Positions 42,955-51,212 of a stretch of 64,000 bases of DNA are shown here, one piece after another. Origin of the DNA: Bacillota bacterium (GTDB lineage Bacteria; Bacillota; Clostridia; Lachnospirales; Lachnospiraceae). The stretch covers positions 17,454 through 81,453 of the forward strand of contig JAEZGK010000038.1 of assembly GCA_023437365.1 (NCBI GenBank), read 5' to 3'. Numbering within the stretch: the stretch's first letter is position 1; each line of letters begins with the position of its first letter. The position numbers and the translations under genes are program-made. The notes under the pieces were generated by a model. That model had not been told where the DNA came from and did not search any database. It saw nothing but the letters and a program-made list of their open reading frames with translations.

Positions 42955-42983
42955 ATTTTATACTGTTTTTACTAATATGTCAA
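42955..42983 (-). promoter_or_regulatory. Promoter of rny
   Basis: On the minus strand TTGACA (42978-42983), 17 bases, TAAAAT (42955-42960). The leader would be about 140 bases. It lies in the 580-bp gene-free region upstream of rny. Confidence 0.6.
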
Positions 42984-43126
42984 GTGTGCTCACGAATAAT
43001 TTATCTATTATGACAAAATACAGTATCAATATATAGGACAATTCTTAGGACCGAATACTATATAATCAGATAGAATCAATTTTTTATCACAAATATGTTT
43101 ATTTATTCAAGAGTCGCCTAGGAAAT

Positions 43127-43304
43127 TCTTTTGTAACATCTATATTCATGAATCAAACTAGACATCCTTTTTAATATCTATATTCGTGAATCAAACTAGA
43201 TATCCTTTATAACATCTAAATTCGTAAATCCAACTAGATGCCTTTGTAACATCATTTTTTGTGAAGTGAACTAGACATCCTTATGAAACATCTATATTCG
43301 TGAA
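43127..43304. repeat. Degenerate tandem repeats of about 38 bp, four to five copies
   Basis: Contiguous units of the type ctttgtaacatctatatt-cgtgaat-caaactagacat, with several changes between units, the last being truncated. There are no unique spacers. They occupy the middle of the gap between rny and miaB, next to two strong hairpins. Confidence 0.8.
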
Positions 43305-43305
43305 A

Positions 43306-43353
43306 GAAGAAGCACATAATAAATTACCGCTGTAATTTATTATGTGCTTCTTC
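43306..43353 (-). terminator. Strong hairpin terminator downstream of miaB
   Basis: A perfect 22-bp stem with a four-base loop (left arm begins GAAGAAGCACATAAT). On the minus strand it is followed by TTTCACGAATATAG, so the U-run is short. Together with the neighbouring hairpin it blocks read-through from miaB. Confidence 0.7.
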
Positions 43354-43357
43354 AGGT

Positions 43358-43402
43358 GTGAAGGAATAATATCTTCACTCTGTGAAGATATTATTCCTTC
43401 AC
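43358..43402 (-). terminator. Perfect hairpin spanning the miaB stop codon
   Basis: A 21-bp perfect stem (GTGAAGGAATAATATCTTCAC and its complement) with a three-base loop. The miaB stop (43391-43393) is inside the stem, so the last codons of miaB are part of it. It may protect the mRNA end or help termination with the next hairpin. Confidence 0.65.
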
Positions 43403-44815
43403 ATTGCCCATATAATAAAAGCCCTTGCTTTCTTCCAGATATACTTCCACCAGTTTTCCGATCAGCTTAGCATCTCCCGGAAAATGTACAAGCAGATTAT
43501 TACTCAGTCTTCCGGTTAATAGACCCGGGTCCTGTTCGTTTACTTCTTCCACCAGAACCCTCTGAGTAGTATGCACTTCCTTGCCGCAGAGCTTGGAAGA
43601 GCAAGCCTGGATTTCCTTTAGCAGACGGTCAAAGCGCTGCATAGCAACGGACTCCTCTACCTGATCCTCCATCGTGGCGGCAGGGGTTCCTGTTCGCTTT
43701 GAATACAGGAAAGTAAAAGCACTGTCATACCCTACTTTTCTTACCACATCCATCGTTTCTTCAAAGTCCTCTTCTGTTTCACCCGGAAAACCGACGATGA
43801 TATCAGTTGTCAGTGAGATGTCAGGAACTGCTTTTCGAATCTTATCGACCAATTCCAAATAACTTTCCTTTGTATAACGCCGGTTCATGATCTTGAGTAC
43901 CCGGCTGCTTCCGGATTGAATCGGCAGATGAAGGTGTTTACAGATTTTTTTACTATTCCTCATGACTTCAATCAGCTCGTCTGAAAGATCCTTCGGATGA
44001 GAGGTCATAAAACGTATTCGTTCTATTCCTTCGATTTTCTCAATTTCTTTTAGTAGACCGGCAAAGCTCATAGGCTGTTCCAGATTCTTACCATAGGAAT
44101 TGACGTTCTGTCCCAAGAGCATGATCTCTACAACACCGTCTTTGGCCAGACCCTTGATCTCAGCAATAATATCTTCCGGATTTCGGCTTCGCTCCCTGCC
44201 TCTTACATAAGGCACAATACAATAGCTGCAGAAATTATTACAACCGAACATAATATTTACTCCGGCTTTAAAATGATATTTTCGGTCATTCGGAAGATTT
44301 TCCACAATCATATCTGTATTCTTCCAAAGATCGATCACCATACGTTTCGAATCAAGGCGTGTCTGCAACAGCTCTGCGAGCTTAAAGATATTATGAGTTC
44401 CGAAAATAATATCGACAAAGCGATAGCTGGTTTTTATCTTTTCTACAGCTGTAGCCTCTTGCATCATGCAGCCGCAGAGCGCTATGATCATACCCGGATG
44501 CTTCTGTTTTAGCTTGCCAAGATAGCCAAGTCTTCCATAGACACGATTATTGGCATTTTCTCTTACTGTGCAGGTATTATAAAGGACAAAATCCGCATCC
44601 TCGGTGTCTGTTTCCTCGTATCCGATTTGTTTTAATATGCCCGAGATTTTCTCTGAGTCACGGCTGTTCATCTGACATCCGAAGGTCTCGATATGATAGG
44701 TCTTTCTTTTACCTGTCCTTTCATACTCTGCATTAAAGGTTACCTTAAGTTCATTCATGATCTGAAGCTGCTTTGCAGCCTCCAGATCGTTTACATTTGC
44801 AGTGTTATTTTCCAT
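43391..44815 (-). CDS. miaB: tRNA-2-methylthio-N6-dimethylallyladenosine synthase
   Basis: Radical-SAM methylthiotransferase that modifies A37 of tRNAs reading UNN codons. 474 aa. The N-terminal UPF0004 domain has HIETFGCQMN with C47. The radical-SAM cluster FGCNNFCSYCIVPYVRG is near 190, followed by the C-terminal TRAM domain. The first 40 residues are an extension common in Clostridia. It starts 20 bp after the M14 peptidase gene. Its stop codon lies within a hairpin. Confidence 0.96.
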   Translation of the reverse strand: MENNTANVNDLEAAKQLQIMNELKVTFNAEYERTGKRKTYHIETFGCQMNSRDSEKISGILKQIGYEETDTEDADFVLYNTCTVRENANNRVYGRLGYLGKLKQKHPGMIIALCGCMMQEATAVEKIKTSYRFVDIIFGTHNIFKLAELLQTRLDSKRMVIDLWKNTDMIVENLPNDRKYHFKAGVNIMFGCNNFCSYCIVPYVRGRERSRNPEDIIAEIKGLAKDGVVEIMLLGQNVNSYGKNLEQPMSFAGLLKEIEKIEGIERIRFMTSHPKDLSDELIEVMRNSKKICKHLHLPIQSGSSRVLKIMNRRYTKESYLELVDKIRKAVPDISLTTDIIVGFPGETEEDFEETMDVVRKVGYDSAFTFLYSKRTGTPAATMEDQVEESVAMQRFDRLLKEIQACSSKLCGKEVHTTQRVLVEEVNEQDPGLLTGRLSNNLLVHFPGDAKLIGKLVEVYLEESKGFYYMGNVKE

Positions 44816-44835
44816 TGCCCTTAAAACTCCTCCAT

Positions 44836-45801
44836 TTATATAATCATACTTCCGAATTCAAAAATCAGATGCTTCAATTCTTCAAAGGTCTGCAGCCGAT
44901 ATTGCCAATTCATCGGAAAGGTTGCTTCTTCCTCAACGGTTTCTATGGTTAAAGCCGGTTTTTTGAACACCTCGGAGTAATAATGCACGGTATTGCCACC
45001 GCTGTCACCGGTCTCTACCTCTTCCTCCGGCGGCATTAGTACATAATCCGTGATATTCTGAAAACGGTTGGCGATTTCTAATTGTCTTCTGTTATAGCTA
45101 TCCGGCATCTGGCTCCGGTAATAATAAATTTGTTTTCCTCTGGAATGAAAATCAATAAAGCCTCTGGTACGATACTCATGAAAGAGCTTGATTAGCGCTT
45201 TTGTCTCATTCTCGCTTGCAGGTGAATCCTTGCTATTCTTTGGTTTCCAGAGACGGCAGGGAAAATTACGGTTAAGATCGACTCCCCTCCCGTTATATTT
45301 CCACTCTGAATAAGGCAAGCCCAGAGCCAGGCACTGTTCCTTTAAGTCTGGTCTTCTTATGATATCATAGCCCTTTAAGGATACCATATAACCATCCGGA
45401 TTTAAAAGAGGAACTATCAGGATCGTAAAGGTTTGGAGCAGTTCATAGATACAGGCACCGTAAAGCATCTGCACATATTCTTCCTTCAGATACAGGTTGG
45501 GACTCTTCAGCTTCTTCATTAAATCATAGCTCTGTTCGCGGTAGTTCACATAATACTCCGCATAATACTCAATGATTCGCAGGAGGACAACAGGGTTGAT
45601 GGTTTCCCTGCCATGTACTCCTCCGCAGCATACTATATTTTTTTGACCTGATCCCAATTTAAGCAAAACTATGTCACGATTGTCGTGAGACGCTCCAATC
45701 GTGACATATTTGATAATCGTATGATATTGTTTTGCCAAGGCTCTCGCGGCCTGAATTATTTTATCATAATTATAATCTTCTTCCATCAAATCAACTATCA
45801 T
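44836..45801 (-). CDS. M14-family zinc carboxypeptidase
   Basis: 321 aa. Zinc ligands H63 and E66 in GGVHGRET and a later H in DFHSRGKQIYYY, plus the catalytic glutamate in TIETVEEEATFP. No signal peptide is evident, so it is probably cytoplasmic or exported by an unrecognised route. Relatives include gamma-D-glutamyl-meso-diaminopimelate peptidases that recycle cell-wall peptides, though LysM or SLH domains seen in some are missing. It lies between hflC and miaB. RBS is weak. Confidence 0.85.
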   Translation of the reverse strand: MIVDLMEEDYNYDKIIQAARALAKQYHTIIKYVTIGASHDNRDIVLLKLGSGQKNIVCCGGVHGRETINPVVLLRIIEYYAEYYVNYREQSYDLMKKLKSPNLYLKEEYVQMLYGACIYELLQTFTILIVPLLNPDGYMVSLKGYDIIRRPDLKEQCLALGLPYSEWKYNGRGVDLNRNFPCRLWKPKNSKDSPASENETKALIKLFHEYRTRGFIDFHSRGKQIYYYRSQMPDSYNRRQLEIANRFQNITDYVLMPPEEEVETGDSGGNTVHYYSEVFKKPALTIETVEEEATFPMNWQYRLQTFEELKHLIFEFGSMII

Positions 45802-45906
45802 AGCTACACCCGCAATTCACATTCACAGTATTCTATGCGATAGCCGTCGGTCTTATGATTTGTAATAATTATGAAAGTATGATCAGAAGCAGGTCTTGCT
45901 GACTGC

Positions 45907-46788
45907 TTATTCTTCGTTATAAAAGATCTGTGCAATCGGCGAATCCTTTGATAAGATCAAGGTCTTATTCTCTCCGGCCAAGGATGTTCTTGCTGCTTCC
46001 AGAGAACGGATAAAGGTATAAAACTCCGCTCTGTCTTTGTCAGAGTAAGCTTTTGACAGGATTCTCATGTATTCCGCCTCACCCTCGGCAGTAATCTTTG
46101 CTGCTTGGGCTTCTGCATTGGACACACTGATTGCTACTTCCTTATCCGTAGTATTCTTAATCTTTTGAGCCTCAGACAGGCCTTCCGCTGTATAGGTTGC
46201 AGCAATCTGTGCACGTTCCGAAATCATTCGATCAAATACCGCGTTTTTATTGTCACTGGGCAGATCCAGGTGCTTGGTCTCAACAGAGATTAATTCAATA
46301 CCATACTGCTCCATCGTTGTACCGATGCTGTTCATGAATGCCTGATTGAGTTCCCCGTCTCTTCCGCTGATGACATCTGCCTGAGAAAGGCCGCTGATGA
46401 CAATCTTCATGGAATTGTAGACGGTGGAATCGAGTCTGCTCTCTGCCTGGCCGACAGAAGCATTCAGGGTCTGTGCAAATTTTATCGGATCTTTGATCTT
46501 CCATAACACGTAGCTGTCGGCTACCATAGTCTTCTTATCCATGGTAATGACATCGGATTCCGGCATATCGTAGAACTGGATATTTTTCGGAACCACAGCG
46601 ATGGTCTCAATAAAAGGCGTCCTGACGGACAATCCGGCTTCACTGATGACACGTTCAATTTTACCAAATCTCTTTACTAGAGTATATTGGTTTTCCTGCG
46701 TAATGATTGCTGTTGAGGATAATACGATCAGGACTGCTACAAGGATGACAGCCAATAATATTCCGGTTATCTTTTTTCCCTTTTTCAT
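45907..46788 (-). CDS. hflC: Protease modulator HflC (SPFH/prohibitin family)
   Basis: 293 aa. An N-terminal transmembrane helix (about 7-27), then the SPFH domain (NQYTLVKRFGKIERV...), a coiled-coil stretch rich in Ala and Glu (AEAQAAKITAEGEAEY) and a short C-terminal tail. With HflK it forms a large ring at the membrane around FtsH. Its ATG overlaps the hflK stop by one base (TAATG), with GGAGGG in the hflK end, so the two subunits are translated in step. Confidence 0.92.
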   Translation of the reverse strand: MKKGKKITGILLAVILVAVLIVLSSTAIITQENQYTLVKRFGKIERVISEAGLSVRTPFIETIAVVPKNIQFYDMPESDVITMDKKTMVADSYVLWKIKDPIKFAQTLNASVGQAESRLDSTVYNSMKIVISGLSQADVISGRDGELNQAFMNSIGTTMEQYGIELISVETKHLDLPSDNKNAVFDRMISERAQIAATYTAEGLSEAQKIKNTTDKEVAISVSNAEAQAAKITAEGEAEYMRILSKAYSDKDRAEFYTFIRSLEAARTSLAGENKTLILSKDSPIAQIFYNEE

Positions 46789-47756
46789 TATTTAGTCCCT
46801 CCTTCAAGCAAGCTGTCCAAAGGTAGGAGCTTAGAAACTCCGCTATCACCACTGTCTATGATTACCTTTAGGGAAGGAAGTACATCCTCCATCGCCTCAT
46901 AAAACATTCTTTGCTTTGTTATTGTTGGATTCTTCATATATTCGGCAAACATCTCATTGAATTTGGCTACTTCAGCGTTTGCTTCATTAATTCTCTGTGT
47001 CTTCTGCGTCTCGGCCTCCTGAAGGATCTGATCTACTTTGGCGTCAGCCTTGGGAAGCTCCTCGTTACGGTACTTATTGGCATTATTTACTTCAGTTTCT
47101 TTACCCTGCTTCGCGGTCTCCACAGATTTAAAGGCTTCCATGACCTGGTCTGTCGGCGGCTCCGCATCCTGTATCGTAATATTTACCAGCTGGATACCGA
47201 TATCCTGTTTTCCCAGTTTTTCTAAGATAGATTCCTTGATCGCAGACTGAATCTCATTTTTACCTGTAGTGATTACACTATCAACTGTATAACTTCCTAT
47301 GACCATACGGATGCTACTCTGAGCAATATTTTTCAATATTGTTATGGGCTCCACGGATGCGTACAATGCCTTTACCGGGTCTGATACCTTATATTCCACA
47401 AAGAAATCGACATTGACAAAGTTAAAATCATTCGTGATCATCATAGACTCTAAGTCATTCTTTTCATTGGTCTCCATATCATAACCGATGGAGAAACCCT
47501 GGATTGTCGTATCGACCTTCTGTACTCTTTGTACCAAAGGAAGCTTAAAATGCAGACCAGCCGTACTGACTGTCTTTGCTTTACCAAAGGTAGTAACGAC
47601 TGCCTGTTCCTGCTCCTTAATTGTAAAGAAGGAGCCAAATGCCAGAATTGCAATTACTGCTAAAACGATCAGTACTCCGATGATTTTTCCAAAACGCTTC
47701 ATGAAACCCTTGAACCCGTTCCCCGACGGATAATCATAAATCTTTTTTTCTTCCAT
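46788..47756 (-). CDS. hflK: Protease modulator HflK (SPFH/prohibitin family)
   Basis: 322 aa. A short cytoplasmic N-terminus with GNGFKGF, a TM helix at about 25-46, then the SPFH domain (KEQEQAVVTTFGKAK) and a coiled coil (KVDQILQEAETQKTQRINEA). It heads the hflKC pair. ATG 47756 is 88 bp from proA on the same strand. Shorter than E. coli HflK (419 aa) because the N-terminal Gly-rich region is reduced. Confidence 0.91.
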   Translation of the reverse strand: MEEKKIYDYPSGNGFKGFMKRFGKIIGVLIVLAVIAILAFGSFFTIKEQEQAVVTTFGKAKTVSTAGLHFKLPLVQRVQKVDTTIQGFSIGYDMETNEKNDLESMMITNDFNFVNVDFFVEYKVSDPVKALYASVEPITILKNIAQSSIRMVIGSYTVDSVITTGKNEIQSAIKESILEKLGKQDIGIQLVNITIQDAEPPTDQVMEAFKSVETAKQGKETEVNNANKYRNEELPKADAKVDQILQEAETQKTQRINEANAEVAKFNEMFAEYMKNPTITKQRMFYEAMEDVLPSLKVIIDSGDSGVSKLLPLDSLLEGGTK

Positions 47757-47843
47757 TTACCTTTCCTATTCCCTTTCTGTAAATCCTACTCACTGCCTTG
47801 AAAGAAATATACTTTCTTTACAATTAGTTTCTCTTTTTAGTGT

Positions 47844-49091
47844 TTATTTTCTGATCTGTCCGTTACCAAAAATTATATATTTCGTTGTCGTCAAAGCCTT
47901 CAGACCCATAGGTCCTCTGGCGTGCAGCTTCTGGGTACTGATACCGATCTCTGCACCAAAGCCAAATTCAAAACCATCAGTAAATCTTGTGGATGCATTG
48001 ACATAGACAGCAGCGGAATCAATCTCATTCAGGAACTTCATTGCATGATCATAATCCTTGGTGACAATTGACTCTGAGTGCTTTGTACTATAATAATTGA
48101 TATGTGCAATCGCCTCCTCGATGCTGTCTACCACCTTCAGAGAGATAATTTTATCGAGATATTCCGTACCGTAATCCTCTTCCGTTGCAGGCACGCAGCC
48201 CTTGGCTATGGCACAGCCACGTTCGTCGGCACGAATTTCGATTTCCTTCGCATGAAGTCTCTCACATAGCAGCGGTATGAATTCCTTGCTGACCTTTTCA
48301 TGAATCACCAGAGATTCACAGGTGTTACATACACCAAGGCGTTGCGTCTTAGCATTATCAATAATTTCAAGCGCCATAGGTAAATCTGCATATTCATCAA
48401 CATAAACATGACAGTTTCCGGTGCCTGTTTCGATGACCGGAATAGTACTGTTCTCCACAACCGTCTTAATCAGCCCTGCGCCGCCTCTGGGAATTAATAC
48501 ATCAATATAGCTGTTCATTCTCATGAACTCTCTGGCAACTTCCCGGGAGGTATCCTCAATCAGCTGTAAGGCATCTTCATTACAACCGGAGGACTTTAGC
48601 CCGCTCCTCAGAGCTTTTACAATGGCTTGATTGGAATGGATGGCATCACTGCCGCCTCTCAAAATGACTGCATTACCGGTCTTAAAGCATAAACCAAAGG
48701 CGTCTGCAGTGACATTCGGTCTTGATTCATAGATAATTCCGATCACTCCAAGAGGAACTACCTTTTGACCTATGGTTAACCCGTTGGGTCTTACTGTCAT
48801 GGATAAAACCTCTCCGATCGGATCGGGTAAAGCGCAGATATCCTTCAGTCCATCCGCCATTGCGGCAAGTCGTTCCTTTGATAATCTAAGTCTGTCAATC
48901 AGAGAGCTTTTCACTCCGTTATTGATTGCTGCCTTTACATCGATTTCATTAGCAGCTAGAATTTCATCCTCTGCATCGAGTAATGCTTGTGCACATGCTC
49001 GCAGGGCTTTGTTTTTTTCCTCCTGCCCCATGAGGTTTAACACAATTGCAGCTTTCTTTGCATTGGAACCAAGCTGTTCTAAGTAATTCAT
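47844..49091 (-). CDS. proA: Gamma-glutamyl phosphate reductase
   Basis: Second enzyme of proline synthesis: reduces glutamyl phosphate to glutamate semialdehyde with NADPH. 415 aa, the family length. Typical blocks are VPLGVIGIIYESRPNV, LRGGSDA, and the catalytic cysteine in RLGVCNTCESLV, with GPMGLKALTT near the C-terminus. RBS GGAGGAG before ATG 49091. It is separated from proB by a formyl-THF cyclo-ligase and a DUF896 gene, all on the same strand. Confidence 0.95.
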   Translation of the reverse strand: MNYLEQLGSNAKKAAIVLNLMGQEEKNKALRACAQALLDAEDEILAANEIDVKAAINNGVKSSLIDRLRLSKERLAAMADGLKDICALPDPIGEVLSMTVRPNGLTIGQKVVPLGVIGIIYESRPNVTADAFGLCFKTGNAVILRGGSDAIHSNQAIVKALRSGLKSSGCNEDALQLIEDTSREVAREFMRMNSYIDVLIPRGGAGLIKTVVENSTIPVIETGTGNCHVYVDEYADLPMALEIIDNAKTQRLGVCNTCESLVIHEKVSKEFIPLLCERLHAKEIEIRADERGCAIAKGCVPATEEDYGTEYLDKIISLKVVDSIEEAIAHINYYSTKHSESIVTKDYDHAMKFLNEIDSAAVYVNASTRFTDGFEFGFGAEIGISTQKLHARGPMGLKALTTTKYIIFGNGQIRK

Positions 49092-49286
49092 AGGACTCCT
49101 CCCCCTTGATAAATAATTTTAATCATAGTGTAAAGGGAAAGTGTTTCTCCCCTTCTATTTTGGGGAATATTATCTCCCCTTTAATAATATAATAGTATCT
49201 CTCCTCTATTCAACTCACATTTATTTACTTCAGTGGAAGAATACCCCCATCTCTCAGGGAGAATTTGATCTCCTCCTTCTACTTCA

Positions 49287-49853
49287 TCAGCAGTAGATAA
49301 TCTTTGTCGGTGTTACTATGATGTCCGTTCCGATATCATGCTGCTCCGTATTCAAGCAAGGAACAATCTGGAAATCATAGGCCAAAGCCACCTTACAAAA
49401 CTGCTCTGATGGATGCTTCGCCAGATATTTATCAAAATACCCTGCTCCAAAACCGATCCTCCCACCATGCAAATCAAAAGCCAGCCCCGGCATAAGCATC
49501 AGTTGTCTGTCTCCGGTTCCATCATAACGTTTGGTGAGGTCAGGCTGTGGTTCCGGTATGCCAAAGCTACTGACTTCAAAGCCCTCAATAGCAGAAACCC
49601 GGTAGAATTCCATCTCCGGACCTTCCACTCGAGGGACATAGACCTTTTTACTATCCTGCACCGCCTTCTGAATCAGCAGATGAGTATCAGGCTCCGTTCC
49701 AAAGGATACATAAGCAAATAAACTCTCGCACTCTGAATACTCTCTCAGCGTAAAAAACGCTGTAAGCATAGCTGCATTATATTGCTGCCTTTCCCAGTCC
49801 GCCAGATTAAGGCGCTTATTTTTCATTTCCTTACGGATCAGTTCCTTTGTCAT
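49287..49853 (-). CDS. 5-formyltetrahydrofolate cyclo-ligase
   Basis: Converts 5-formyl-THF to 5,10-methenyl-THF with ATP, returning the storage form of folate to use. About 188 aa. Family motif FDLHGGRIGFGAGYFDKYL (residues about 125-143) and VPRVEG. Start: AAGG eight bases before ATG 49853; an in-frame upstream start at 49880 is less likely. It lies between proA and the DUF896 gene. Confidence 0.92.
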   Translation of the reverse strand: MTKELIRKEMKNKRLNLADWERQQYNAAMLTAFFTLREYSECESLFAYVSFGTEPDTHLLIQKAVQDSKKVYVPRVEGPEMEFYRVSAIEGFEVSSFGIPEPQPDLTKRYDGTGDRQLMLMPGLAFDLHGGRIGFGAGYFDKYLAKHPSEQFCKVALAYDFQIVPCLNTEQHDIGTDIIVTPTKIIYC

Positions 49854-49927
49854 ATTGTATTCCTTATTCTTTATAATCAACTTAAAGCAAAATTATGATT
49901 TCATTAAAAGTATCCTTACAGGACTAG

Positions 49928-50140
49928 TTATGGCTTCTTCTTTACATCTGCTGCTTTTGTAACGGAGCCATCCGGATTTACAAAGGACACCTGTTCCAAG
50001 GTTCCGCGTAAATTCATTCGAACTGCAGCGATATATTCCTTTCGCAAACGCTCCTGCTCCTGTTTCTCTTCTTCGGTCAAGCCTTCCTTTTGCGCTTTAT
50101 GGTACAATTCATTAATTCTATCTATTCTTGTACTTTCCAT
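49928..50140 (-). CDS. DUF896 family protein (YnzC-like)
   Basis: 70 aa, with the DUF896 pattern RINELYHKAQKEGLTEEEKQEQ and RKEYIAAVRMNLRGTLE. Small, helical and cytoplasmic. Bacillus YnzC is SOS-linked, but the molecular role of the family is unknown. RBS AAAGGT before ATG 50140. It lies 12 bp after proB and 75 bp before the cyclo-ligase, apparently in the same transcript. Confidence 0.9.
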   Translation of the reverse strand: MESTRIDRINELYHKAQKEGLTEEEKQEQERLRKEYIAAVRMNLRGTLEQVSFVNPDGSVTKAADVKKKP

Positions 50141-50152
50141 CGTGATACCTTT

Positions 50153-51010
50153 CTACTTCTGATATTGTTTGGAGGTTATGTAATCCATGATGTTAAAATC
50201 CTGCTGCTTTTTTGCAGGAAATAAGGTTCCTATCTCTTTTCCGTTCATAATCAGATTGATATTTCTAACATTGTCGCCATTGGTGATTACCATATCGGCT
50301 CCGGATGCAGTTGCGAGCTGCGCTGCCGACACCTTGGTAGCCATGCCTCCGGTACCGACACTGCTGGAGGAATCCTTCGCCATGTCCATAAGATGATCAT
50401 CAATCTTTGCAACGCAGGAAATCAGCTTTGCCTCCTTGTTCTTGTGAGGATCATCCGTATATAAGCCATCAATATCGGATAATAGGATCAGAAGATCTCC
50501 CTCCACCAGAGCAGCTACGATGGCTGATAAAGTATCATTATCTCCGAAGTCTAGATCGAGCTCCTCTGTGGATACTGTGTCATTTTCATTTACAATCGGA
50601 ATAACACCCATGCGGAACAGCTCCTCAAAGGTATTTTTCGCATTAAATCGACTGATATCATTAATCATTGTATATTTTGTAATCAAAATTTGTGCGGCAG
50701 TCTGATTATATTCTGCAAAAAGCTTCTGATATACCATCATCAGACTTGCCTGACCAACAGCAGCACAGGCTTGCTTGACAGAGCGCTCCTTCGGTCGTTC
50801 TGAAAGTCCGAGCGCTTTTCTTCCTACCGCAATTGCTCCTGAAGTAACCAGAATAACATCTTTTCCTTGGTTACGAAGATCTGTCAGGATTCTGATCAAA
50901 CGCTCCATTTTCTCCAGATTTAAGCCTCCTGTCTCCGGATGAGTCAATGAGGAAGAACCTATTTTTACAATTATTCTTTTTTTATCCTTTAAAAACTCCC
51001 TGCCGTACAT
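50153..51010 (-). CDS. proB: Glutamate 5-kinase (short form without PUA domain)
   Basis: First enzyme of proline synthesis. 285 aa from ATG 51010 (GGAGG five bases upstream). Amino-acid-kinase fold with VKIGSSSLTH, VTSGAIAVGRKALG, NENDTVS and GTGGMATKVSAA. E. coli ProB has a C-terminal PUA domain of about 80 residues; it is missing here, as in many Firmicutes. It heads the unit proB-DUF896-cyclo-ligase-proA. Confidence 0.95.
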   Translation of the reverse strand: MYGREFLKDKKRIIVKIGSSSLTHPETGGLNLEKMERLIRILTDLRNQGKDVILVTSGAIAVGRKALGLSERPKERSVKQACAAVGQASLMMVYQKLFAEYNQTAAQILITKYTMINDISRFNAKNTFEELFRMGVIPIVNENDTVSTEELDLDFGDNDTLSAIVAALVEGDLLILLSDIDGLYTDDPHKNKEAKLISCVAKIDDHLMDMAKDSSSSVGTGGMATKVSAAQLATASGADMVITNGDNVRNINLIMNGKEIGTLFPAKKQQDFNIMDYITSKQYQK

Positions 51011-51146
51011 AATTTCCTCCATCTCCTACATGCTTTCTTGAAGCCGGTCCTCCGTTGCGGTTATCTAACCGGACAATATTTTTATTGAATTTATTGTATT
51101 TTTAAAATTATACTTGTATTAAATTTGCTTTGATAATTAATCCTAT

Positions 51147-51212
51147 GAATTATCTTGGAATTATCTTGGAATTATCTTCGAATTATCTTCGAATTATCTT
51201 CGAATTATCTTG
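51147..51212. repeat. Six tandem 11-bp repeats at the end of an FAD-protein gene
   Basis: Six exact-length units GAATTATCTTg/c run from 51147 to 51212. The last overlaps the stop codon of the FAD-dependent protein. The period equals about one turn of DNA. They lie in the 190-bp gap before proB. Confidence 0.88.

Noticed and set aside
43127..43304. Possible CRISPR or origin iterons
   Set aside because: Degenerate direct repeats without spacers, and no replication gene or DnaA-box cluster next to them.
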